From a virus: 64,000 bases of DNA. Under the pieces are notes generated by a model. It was not told the origin of the DNA, ran no database searches, and worked only from the letters and a program-made list of their open reading frames with translations. The position numbers and the translations under genes were made by a program. The stretch's first letter is position 1, and the number at the start of each line of letters is the position of its first letter. Below, piece after piece: positions 54,770 through 61,782 of this stretch. The stretch lies in IMG/VR virus record IMGVR_UViG_3300025121_000282, positions 124,001 to 188,000 of that record; one strand, written 5' to 3'.

Positions 54770-55003
54770 ATGGCTTCTGCCAAAGATATGATCGTTTTTG
54801 CCAAGTGCGGCCTAGTTACATACTATCTTCCCGAGGACGAGGAAGAAGACGCGATCGCCTCCCGTCTGGTAAAAGCGGAACTGGTGGTCCGTCGTACTGA
54901 CGAGGGACACTGTTTGAGGGACTCCAGACGGATGGTGGATTCCGTCAAACTGACTCCCAAGGGGTCCATCTTCATGGACGGAATCTTGGCGATTCTGGGG
55001 TAA
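54770..55003 (+). CDS. Hypothetical 77-aa protein, paralogue of 54523
   Basis: ATG 54770. DMIVFAKCGLVTYYLPEDEE and SVKLTPKGSIFMDGILAILG: same framework as the gene 17 bases upstream, a tandem duplication. Confidence 0.6.
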   Translation: MASAKDMIVFAKCGLVTYYLPEDEEEDAIASRLVKAELVVRRTDEGHCLRDSRRMVDSVKLTPKGSIFMDGILAILG

Positions 55004-55008
55004 AAGGA

Positions 55009-55034
55009 TTGACCGGTTTCGTTTCCATGTGAAG
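55009..55034 (+). promoter_or_regulatory. Phage promoter motif, long-conserved type
   Basis: TTGACC-N16-GAAG; spacer GGTTTCGTTTCCATGT resembles 29654 and 42471. Confidence 0.6.
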
Positions 55035-55056
55035 GTCCCCAGAGGGGATTATAAAA

Positions 55057-55560
55057 ATGTCTGTAGATTTTACCGCCTCTCAGTCCCAGACGACCACCAT
55101 CACCAATCCGTGCGACTTCATCGGGTGCTGCGAGTCTGACCGTTGCGGGTACTGCGACAACGGCATTTCAGAAGAACGGGAACACGAGGCGAGCATCAAT
55201 CTCAGCAACGCTAGCATGGCCAAGCTAGTCTATTTGCTGAACCTTCAAGAGTTCTGTGACTATGAAGAATCACACGGAATCCTTCACACAGCAATGGGTG
55301 GTGTGCGTCAGCGGATTTTCCGGATGAGGAATCAGCCTGAGGCCCGGGAGGCCGCTACGGAAGCCCCGTCTGTTATTACCCCCGGTGGGTGGGCGGGCAT
55401 CCGCACAGAGACGGTGGATGGTGTCATCCAGATACATCGGATGGGCCCCACGATCATCCACTGCGGCGTGACTGATGAGCGGATCATAATGCAGTTGGAA
55501 GCCATGGACGCCATTTTGGCGTGGGCACAGGAACGGAATGACCGGGTGTGGTGGGGTTGA
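55057..55560 (+). CDS. Hypothetical 167-aa protein with Cys cluster
   Basis: CDFIGCCESDRCGYCDNG at residues 19-36 (six Cys) suggests a zinc cluster; then a helical body and beta-rich GVIQIHRMGPTIIHCGVTDE. Stop in TTGACC. Confidence 0.65.
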   Translation: MSVDFTASQSQTTTITNPCDFIGCCESDRCGYCDNGISEEREHEASINLSNASMAKLVYLLNLQEFCDYEESHGILHTAMGGVRQRIFRMRNQPEAREAATEAPSVITPGGWAGIRTETVDGVIQIHRMGPTIIHCGVTDERIIMQLEAMDAILAWAQERNDRVWWG

Positions 55561-55582
55561 CCCGTAGACCTCGGTATAGAAT
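55557..55582 (+). promoter_or_regulatory. Phage promoter motif TTGACC-N16-GAAT
   Basis: Contains the stop of the 55057 gene. Confidence 0.6.
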
Positions 55583-55612
55583 TATAGTGCTACAACAGAA
55601 GGAGAAACTAAA

Positions 55613-55858
55613 GTGGCGCTCTGGCATGTACTGATTCTTCGCAACGACGACACCGAGGCCACGGACCAGGAAGCGTACGACGTTTGTCACCAGCTTGGGT
55701 GGGGAAAGCCTGAAGGAGTGGAGCATGGGATTTGGCATGTGCAGCCTACCCCTGAGGAAGAGGCCACCCGGGGCGCCCTGTTCGACAACGGTGGCCAGAT
55801 TCCGGATGTGGTGTGTGAAATCGGTGACTCTTCGTATCGGATCGAAATCCCCAATTGA
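55613..55858 (+). CDS. Hypothetical 81-aa protein, GTG start
   Basis: AAGGAG then GTG 55613. ALWHVLILRNDDTEATDQEA; HVQPTPEEEATRGALF. Confidence 0.6.
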   Translation: MALWHVLILRNDDTEATDQEAYDVCHQLGWGKPEGVEHGIWHVQPTPEEEATRGALFDNGGQIPDVVCEIGDSSYRIEIPN

Positions 55859-55876
55859 CGATCAGGAGAAAAGTAA

Positions 55877-56206
55877 ATGACACCCGAAGATCGAGACCGG
55901 CTGATTGAGGCCGGGGAAGAACTGAAACGTCAGAGGACTCTGGAAACTTGTTTGCGCACCATTGTAATGTTCCAGGGAAGAGAGTGGGCACCTGGGCGCC
56001 CGATGAAATCCCGATACTTTATTGTGAACGTGCCCAAGGACTGGGCCGGGATTGACAATCCGTTTGACCGGGCTCAACACTACATTAACAGTCCTCACCG
56101 GTTTCCGTTGTTTTATGAAATGCATACGGAGTGGGGTCGATTCGATTCCGCCCGCGTTACTGCCGTCCTGCCTGATCTGGGTGATGACGCTGTAGAAATC
56201 ACGTAA
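55877..56206 (+). CDS. Hypothetical 109-aa protein
   Basis: DRDRLIEAGEELKRQRTLET helix, then YFIVNVPKDWAGIDNPFDRA. Converges on guaA. Confidence 0.6.
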   Translation: MTPEDRDRLIEAGEELKRQRTLETCLRTIVMFQGREWAPGRPMKSRYFIVNVPKDWAGIDNPFDRAQHYINSPHRFPLFYEMHTEWGRFDSARVTAVLPDLGDDAVEIT

Positions 56207-56208
56207 TT

Positions 56209-56221
56209 GGGGTTATTCCCC
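56209..56221. terminator. Weak hairpin between convergent genes
   Basis: GGGG-TTATT-CCCC between the 55877 stop and the guaA stop. Confidence 0.3.
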
Positions 56222-57745
56222 CTATTCCCACTCGATGGTGGCAGGTGGCTTGTGGGAAATGTCATAGACTACCCGACAGATGCCTGGAACCTCGTTGGTG
56301 ATTCTGGTCGAAATCTTGTCCAGGACGTCATAGCCCATCCTGGACCAGTTGGCGGTCATCCCGTCTAAAGAGTCGCAAATTCTGACGACAACAGTGTCAC
56401 CATAGGTCCGCTCGTCCCCCACTACTCCTACCGATTTTACTGGTGCATACACAGCAAAATACTGCCAAAATTTCTTACTGGCATTGGTGGAGTACTCAGC
56501 CTCAACTACTTCAGAAACTATGTGGTTTGCTTTACGTGCAGCTGAGACCCGCTGCGGCGTAACCTCCCCTACAATTCTTATGGCCAAACCCGGGCCGGGA
56601 AAAGGCTGTCTCCAGAGCATCTTGTCGGGGATGCCGAGTTCTTTCCCCAACTCTCGGACCTCGTCCTTGAACATGAACCTAAGCGGCTCACACACCTTTA
56701 AACCAAGTTCTTTGGGTAAACCCCCCACGTTGTGATGACTCTTGATCACACTGGATGGGCCCTTGGTTGACATACTTTCGATAACATCGGGGTATAAAGT
56801 CCCCTGGGCTAAGAAGTCAAACTTCTCCCTACCCACTGCTGTCATGAATGCATTAATAAACTCGCGCCCAATAATCTTGCGTTTGGTTTCGGGGTCGGTT
56901 ACCCCCCTCAATGCATATAGGAATTGTTCTGAGGCGTCGTAGCACTTCACCCCAATCCCGTACCCGTCAAACATGTTCATGGTGTCTTCTACTTCTTCTT
57001 GCCTGAGAAGACCAGTATCCACAAACACACAAGTCAACCTGTCACCTATGGCATCATGAAGGAGTTTGGCAACTACGGTTGAATCCACACCTCCGGAAAC
57101 ACCACAGAGCACCTTGCTTGTGGGGCCAAGCTGTTCCTGAAGCTCTATCTGGATATTTGATAGTATGGTGTACGAGTTTTTCCTTAACGGAATCCCAGCA
57201 ATTTTTAAAAAGTTGGATAGTATTTTCCCACCAATTGCTGTATGGGAGACTTCTGGGTGAAACTGGACACCATAAAAATGAGCGTCGTCATTTGAGATAG
57301 CAGCAAATAGACCAGATTCTGACAGAGCATCAACTCTGAAACCGTGCGGTACTTGGTCCACTGAAACACCGTGGGACACCCACACTTCGAATTCGCCTTC
57401 AATGCCCCCCAATAATTTTGATTTCTGGAGTGCCTTAATAGAGGCCCGCCCGTACTCACCGTCACCCGTGGTACAAACAGACCCGCCCAAAGCAGTGGTT
57501 AAAAGCTGCATACCATAACAGATTCCAAGTATAGGCGCACCAAAATTTAGAATGCACGGATCTAGCGTAGGTGCTCCAGAGTCGGTGACGACAGCAGGGC
57601 CACCACTCAAGATTATCGCACTTGGGAACAAATCGTCAGTTACTTTATCCCATGGTAAAATTTTGTTTGCAGCACCCATCTCCAGTAGTCTTCTGGAGAT
57701 AAGTTGGGTGTACTGGCTGCCGTAGTCTACTATCAAAATTTCCAT
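56222..57745 (-). CDS. guaA: GMP synthase (glutamine-hydrolysing)
   Basis: 507 aa, full length (E. coli 525). Converts XMP, ATP and glutamine to GMP. Glutamine amidotransferase triad: C76 in ICYGMQ, H163 and E165 in FHPEVSHT. ATP-PPase SGGVDS at 217-222. The C-terminal dimerisation domain ends with the family's invariant PPATIEWE. Second gene of a guaB-guaA operon, 7 bases after guaB. Codon use is AT-richer than the long plus-strand genes, which fits acquisition from a cellular source (inference). Confidence 0.97.
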   Translation of the reverse strand: MEILIVDYGSQYTQLISRRLLEMGAANKILPWDKVTDDLFPSAIILSGGPAVVTDSGAPTLDPCILNFGAPILGICYGMQLLTTALGGSVCTTGDGEYGRASIKALQKSKLLGGIEGEFEVWVSHGVSVDQVPHGFRVDALSESGLFAAISNDDAHFYGVQFHPEVSHTAIGGKILSNFLKIAGIPLRKNSYTILSNIQIELQEQLGPTSKVLCGVSGGVDSTVVAKLLHDAIGDRLTCVFVDTGLLRQEEVEDTMNMFDGYGIGVKCYDASEQFLYALRGVTDPETKRKIIGREFINAFMTAVGREKFDFLAQGTLYPDVIESMSTKGPSSVIKSHHNVGGLPKELGLKVCEPLRFMFKDEVRELGKELGIPDKMLWRQPFPGPGLAIRIVGEVTPQRVSAARKANHIVSEVVEAEYSTNASKKFWQYFAVYAPVKSVGVVGDERTYGDTVVVRICDSLDGMTANWSRMGYDVLDKISTRITNEVPGICRVVYDISHKPPATIEWE

Positions 57746-57752
57746 TTTGTAA

Positions 57753-58859
57753 TTAGCCCTTGTAATTTGTGGTGGGTGTAACAGAAAGCATGTCGTGGAC
57801 GTGAGATTCAGACCTACCAGCTTGGGTTACGGTTGTGAACCGCATCCCACCTCTTAGCCGATTGATAGTTTTAGCGCCCACGTATCCCATGCCCGATTTG
57901 AGCCCACCAACTAACTGAAATAATACTTGAGAAACAGGACCCGTGTATGGGACCAACCCCTCTACACCTTCCGGGACCAGTTTGTCTTGGGCTACCCCGT
58001 CTTGAGAGTACCGGTCGCTGCTACCACTTTCCATAGCACCCACGGAACCCATACCTCTGTATTTCTTATAGTATTTTCCGTCATTAATACCTATTACTCT
58101 CTCTCCAGGGGCCTCGTCGCATCCAGCCAAAATGTTGCCAATCATGACAGCATGAGCACCTGCTGCTATGGCTTTGGTTATGTCTCCGGAGTACCGGATT
58201 CCACCATCAGCTATAATTGACAACCCATCTTCGGAGTCACAGACCGTGGCACAGTCAGAAATAGCCTGAAGTTGTGGAACCCCCGCACCAGAAACCACCC
58301 GGGTGGTACAGATGGAACCGCCACCTATGCCCACTTTCACTACATTTGCGCCAGCTTTATAGAGTCTGTAGGTGCCGTTTGCGTCTGTCACGTTACCGGC
58401 TATAATGGTAATGTCGGCGTCCAGTCCCCTCACATACTCCACCATTGAAACCACATTTTTGCTATTTCCGTGGGCGGAATCTATGACTATGGCGTCGGTT
58501 CTGGCCTCTACGAGTGCCCTGGCTCTAAATCTATTTGGCAAAGAGACACCGATAGCAGCTGCAGTTCTAGTGCCCCATTCTTCTCTGCTTTCTTTGATAG
58601 TGGTACACTGCTTTTCTATGGACATGTTTTTATGTAGTACACCCAAACCGCCACATTTCCACATTTCTCTCAGCATAGCTTCGTCCGTAACAGTGTCCAT
58701 AGCTGAACTTAAAATAGGTATAGACAGTCTTATGCTTCCGATGGTTGTGCCAGTGTCCGCTTCGTTTGGTGTGAATTCGGCATATGCAGGACACAAAAGA
58801 ACGTCATCGTAGGTGAGCCCGTGTGTGCGCTCTAACTCAAATCGGGTAAAATTCTTCAT
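57753..58859 (-). CDS. guaB: IMP dehydrogenase lacking CBS domains
   Basis: 368 aa. Oxidises IMP to XMP with NAD+, feeding GuaA. GIGGGSICTTRVVSGAGVPQ holds the catalytic C184; ADGGIRYSGD, the flap GMGSVGAMESGSSDRYSQ, and KLVPEGVEGLVPYTG are IMPDH-specific (not GMP reductase). The usual Bateman/CBS insertion is replaced by a short link at residues ~80-97, so guanine-nucleotide allosteric control should be absent. AAAGG lies before ATG 58859; TATAAT on the minus strand at 58893-58898 is a possible -10 box. Confidence 0.95.
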   Translation of the reverse strand: MKNFTRFELERTHGLTYDDVLLCPAYAEFTPNEADTGTTIGSIRLSIPILSSAMDTVTDEAMLREMWKCGGLGVLHKNMSIEKQCTTIKESREEWGTRTAAAIGVSLPNRFRARALVEARTDAIVIDSAHGNSKNVVSMVEYVRGLDADITIIAGNVTDANGTYRLYKAGANVVKVGIGGGSICTTRVVSGAGVPQLQAISDCATVCDSEDGLSIIADGGIRYSGDITKAIAAGAHAVMIGNILAGCDEAPGERVIGINDGKYYKKYRGMGSVGAMESGSSDRYSQDGVAQDKLVPEGVEGLVPYTGPVSQVLFQLVGGLKSGMGYVGAKTINRLRGGMRFTTVTQAGRSESHVHDMLSVTPTTNYKG

Positions 58860-58908
58860 TTTGTGTGAGCACCTTTCGACATAGGGTTACCGATTATACA
58901 AACTATTA

Positions 58909-58934
58909 TTAACATAGGGGAAAGGAAGACGAAC
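58909..58934 (+). promoter_or_regulatory. Phage promoter motif TTAACA-N16-GAAC
   Basis: Divergent from guaB; drives the 58970 gene. Confidence 0.5.
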
Positions 58935-58969
58935 TATAAGGACACAATCCTTACGGAAAGACTCTTGGT

Positions 58970-59218
58970 ATGTGGCAAACAAGTGTGCCTGAGATGCCAG
59001 ACGATGGCCGTCAATATTGGTGGTTTTACGGGACAAACGGCTTCGAAAGAAGAAGTGGAAAACCACCTCACCTCCGATTTGTGACAGTACGGAGAGTTGG
59101 GGGAGACACTAAACCGCACCCCATGTACATTGCGGACGGCACGTTCATGTTTCCTGAGGGCGGGGGGTGGGTCGGACATTGGCAACGCATTCCAACACCT
59201 GTACTTCCGAGCGAGTAA
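58970..59218 (+). CDS. WWFYG-family protein, paralogue of 23043 gene
   Basis: 82 aa. RQYWWFYGTNGFERRSG, FVTVRRVGGDTKPHPMYIAD and GWVGHWQRIPTPVLPSE match the 23043 product in order and spacing. Confidence 0.65.
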   Translation: MWQTSVPEMPDDGRQYWWFYGTNGFERRSGKPPHLRFVTVRRVGGDTKPHPMYIADGTFMFPEGGGWVGHWQRIPTPVLPSE

Positions 59219-59225
59219 CACCAAA

Positions 59226-59417
59226 ATGACTATTTTGCCAGAACGAACGGTAGAAGAAACAGTGTTCATTACCCCGGAGCAAGCTCAGATTTTCGGCGAC
59301 CAGAGATACCGTTACACCTTGTTCGACAATCTGTCGGAAGGAGACAAACGCCATATCCAAAGGCCATGTACCCGTACAAAAGCCACTTCCAGGATTGCCA
59401 TTACTACTACCCAGTGA
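59226..59417 (+). CDS. Hypothetical 63-aa protein, possibly frameshifted
   Basis: MTILPERTVEETVFITPEQA QIFGDQRYRYTLFDNLSEGDK, then a low-quality basic tail. One extra A near 59345 would join it to the 59366 frame (TPYPKAMYPYKSHFQDCHYY). Confidence 0.5.
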   Translation: MTILPERTVEETVFITPEQAQIFGDQRYRYTLFDNLSEGDKRHIQRPCTRTKATSRIAITTTQ

Positions 59418-59566
59418 ATCTCAAGGGTGAGCTAGCTTCTGCTCGACGAGTACTAGCCATTTCAATGGCGACTTTTGGTAATGCGCCTGTGCTGGCTTCC
59501 ATTGGGTACTCAAAAGAGTGGTTCAAGCAATTTGGTGGGCGACAAACCACGAACCCGTCAGAATAG
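59366..59566 (+). CDS. Hypothetical 66-aa protein
   Basis: MYPYKSHFQDCHYYYPVNLK, then SMATFGNAPVLASIGYSKEW. No Shine-Dalgarno at ATG 59366; may be the C-terminal part of the 59226 gene. Confidence 0.5.
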   Translation: MYPYKSHFQDCHYYYPVNLKGELASARRVLAISMATFGNAPVLASIGYSKEWFKQFGGRQTTNPSE

Positions 59567-59573
59567 AGTGGCA

Positions 59574-59780
59574 ATGCCTGTTCAAACTTGTGATAACTGT
59601 GGCGAAGAAACCAGGGTGATTGACTCCAGACATGGCGAGCATTTCATCCGTCGTCGTCGAGAGTGTATGGCTTGCAAAGTTAGGTTCTCTACCGTAGAAA
59701 TTACTGAGAAAGAGTATAACAGGTTGACGCGGGACTCTGATTTCGTAAAATCAGTCAAAGAGTTTTTCAAGGGGCTGTAA
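59574..59780 (+). CDS. NrdR-like zinc ribbon without ATP-cone
   Basis: 68 aa. CDNCGEETRVIDSRHGEH, FIRRRRECMACKVRFSTVEI follow the NrdR zinc ribbon (CP.C...VidSR...iRRRReC..C..RFtT.E). NrdR (about 150 aa) represses ribonucleotide reductase genes; its nucleotide-sensing ATP-cone is absent, the remainder being a short helix. Could be a decoy, a constitutive regulator or a DNA-binding module. Confidence 0.8.
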   Translation: MPVQTCDNCGEETRVIDSRHGEHFIRRRRECMACKVRFSTVEITEKEYNRLTRDSDFVKSVKEFFKGL

Positions 59781-60059
59781 GTGGACCCAACACTTGAGGT
59801 CGCACGCAAGCTTACGTTTCGGCGACTAAAACCCACCTGCCCCAAAGTGCGGGAGTGTGAGGATGTTCTGTTGGGTGCCATGGCCCAATTGGAAACAAGA
59901 GTAAACAACTCTCCCGACAGGGAAAATCTTATTAATGGGTTTGTTGCAATAAAAACTGCTGTGTACGATTTCTTCTTATTAAACGATGAAATAAGAAATA
60001 AACTCCGCAATGAGTGGGTAGAACACATAGCTGAGTTGATTGACAACCACAATCTATAA
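59781..60059 (+). CDS. Hypothetical 92-aa helical protein, GTG start
   Basis: GTG directly after the NrdR-like TAA. CPKVRECEDVLLGAMAQLET; LRNEWVEHIAELIDNHNL. Confidence 0.55.
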   Translation: MDPTLEVARKLTFRRLKPTCPKVRECEDVLLGAMAQLETRVNNSPDRENLINGFVAIKTAVYDFFLLNDEIRNKLRNEWVEHIAELIDNHNL

Positions 60060-60065
60060 CTGAAT
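60040..60065 (+). promoter_or_regulatory. Phage promoter motif, leaderless type
   Basis: TTGACA-N16-GAAT; ATG 60072 follows by exactly 6 bases. Confidence 0.6.
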
Positions 60066-60071
60066 AGTTAT

Positions 60072-60313
60072 ATGAACACTATCAACATTCTCCCAGATGC
60101 CGGCTTTTTCACCCACTCGCGTTTCAGGCTGCCGAAATCATCGGTAAGCCCGAGTACTTGATGCACCCCGCCTGCATTGCGGGCTACCGCGATTATATGA
60201 AGGGCGATTTTGAGGCCATGTTTCACCGACTTGCCATTGACATGGACAAGTGGGGTGAAACCGATGAGGGCCGCAAATTGAACAGTCTCATCTTTCAGTA
60301 TAACGAGGAGTAA
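60072..60313 (+). CDS. Hypothetical ~80-aa protein, frameshifted at T5 run
   Basis: ATG 60072 reads MNTINILPDAGFFTHSRF and stops at about 60161. One extra T in 60105-60109 gives AGFFHPLAFQAAEIIGKPEY and opens the frame to TAA 60313 (GYRDYMKGDFEAMFHRLAID). Helical. Confidence 0.55.
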
Positions 60314-60318
60314 ATAGA

Positions 60319-61368
60319 GTGGAAAATCTGCCTAATTGTACTTGTGGTGCTTTCTCTTGGGTGGGCGGTGGTGGGTCGTTTGGTCCCAGCTACGCGTTCA
60401 CGCCCCGAGAATGTACAGAATGTGGCGCTCGTCTCCACCGTGTCGACCGTGACGGCTGGTGGTTGGCCCTGATTGTCCAGCCCACAGTCAGCGATGAAAC
60501 TTTCGAGACGTATGCAAACAGTGTTCTGACCATTCAGGCCCGGGTTTACAAGAAAGGGTGGGAAGCGGCTGTAAACGCCGAAGAGGACATCAGGTACAAC
60601 AACCTCGTGGCCTCGTGGGGACTGAACCCTTCGAAAGGCTGTAAGTACACCCCTCGAAAACTTCTGGACGAAAACGGGACCCAGATCGGGTGGGTGGAAG
60701 AGGAAGAAACCCACACCTATCCCGACAGGGAGCCTTACACCTACAAAACCATTGTGTACGATTTCCTCGACCACAATGGAAACAAGATCGAAATCGATAC
60801 CAAAGCCTTCCGCAAGGCCTGGATTGAGATGTTGGATGCCCATCCCCGAAACCCCGGGATCGTCCGAGCGCCGGACCCTATCAATCTTCCTGAGGGGATT
60901 ACGGCTTACGTGCTTCGAAACCAGATTTGGGAGAAAACTCCTCCGCAGGCTGAAGTGTTGCCGTTGCCAAACGACCCCCTCCGTATGGGGTGGGAAGATT
61001 ACTTTGGTAAGGTCTTTGATGCAGTTTGGGCGGCAACTGGCGTGGCCTGCAACCTCACGGAAACCCCGAACCAGTACTATACAGACCGAACTCAGTCCGA
61101 GCCGTGGTACCGCTTTGAGGTTGCAGGCTCCAAATTTACGGTTGGGCCTAGGAAGCGGGTTATTTCGCTTGAGGTCAACTTCCCAAGGTCTTGCAAGGTC
61201 GTTGCAATCCGGGATCTGGCTCTGCGGGACAACACCACCTACGAGGCCAATGCGGCATGGAAAAATGAAACCGAGGTTGCAGATAGCGTTTTGGTCCATG
61301 CCTGGACGCAGGATAAGCTGATCGAGTACCTCACCATTCTGGTCCGAATCGCAACTGAACAGAATTGA
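60319..61368 (+). CDS. Hypothetical 349-aa protein with N-terminal zinc ribbon
   Basis: GTG 60319 with GAGGAG upstream. CTCG...CTECG ribbon in residues 8-37, then FTPRECTECGARLHRVDRDG. The body is charged and Trp-rich (VEEEETHTYPDREPYTYKTI; VWAATGVACNLTETPNQYYT) and GC-rich in codon choice. The longest unknown gene in the window. Confidence 0.7.
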   Translation: MENLPNCTCGAFSWVGGGGSFGPSYAFTPRECTECGARLHRVDRDGWWLALIVQPTVSDETFETYANSVLTIQARVYKKGWEAAVNAEEDIRYNNLVASWGLNPSKGCKYTPRKLLDENGTQIGWVEEEETHTYPDREPYTYKTIVYDFLDHNGNKIEIDTKAFRKAWIEMLDAHPRNPGIVRAPDPINLPEGITAYVLRNQIWEKTPPQAEVLPLPNDPLRMGWEDYFGKVFDAVWAATGVACNLTETPNQYYTDRTQSEPWYRFEVAGSKFTVGPRKRVISLEVNFPRSCKVVAIRDLALRDNTTYEANAAWKNETEVADSVLVHAWTQDKLIEYLTILVRIATEQN

Positions 61369-61386
61369 CCATTCTGGGGGTCTTGT

Positions 61387-61737
61387 ATGAATGGGAGGTC
61401 TTACGCGAATGTGAACTCAGAGATTTTGCTGCGGGGGCCTGCGCAGTTTGACATGTGTGGCCAATTTCTCGGGTACCCTCTACAAGTGACTGCAGAAAAA
61501 GTATCTCCCGGGTTGGTCAAGAGGTTGGTGAAGTACGCTGTCAACCAGATGGTTGATCACGGTTTTCCGTGTTTTGGAAAAGTACGTGTTTATACCATGG
61601 ATGGCGACGAGCGACCAGCAGACCGAGACTACTGTGTCGAGTTTATCAATAGTAAGGGAAATGGTTTGGGTGTTCAGAGAATTCTCATGAAGAATGGACA
61701 CCCGTTTTTGGACCATGGATTCTATGTCATTAACTGA
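61387..61737 (+). CDS. Hypothetical 116-aa protein
   Basis: FDMCGQFLGYPLQVTAEKVS; GFPCFGKVRVYTMDGDERPA; strand-rich. TGA overlaps TTAACTGA. Confidence 0.6.
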   Translation: MNGRSYANVNSEILLRGPAQFDMCGQFLGYPLQVTAEKVSPGLVKRLVKYAVNQMVDHGFPCFGKVRVYTMDGDERPADRDYCVEFINSKGNGLGVQRILMKNGHPFLDHGFYVIN

Positions 61738-61755
61738 GACTGGTCTGGGCAGAAG
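61730..61755 (+). promoter_or_regulatory. Phage promoter motif TTAACT-N16-GAAG
   Basis: Overlaps the stop of the 61387 gene; drives 61783. Confidence 0.55.
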
Positions 61756-61782
61756 TACGCTACAATCTGTAAGGGAGTCTAC

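Noticed and set aside
58893-58898. TATAAT as proof of a sigma70 promoter for guaB
   Set aside because: The -10 match is good but no -35 box is visible at normal spacing, so it is mentioned only as a possibility.
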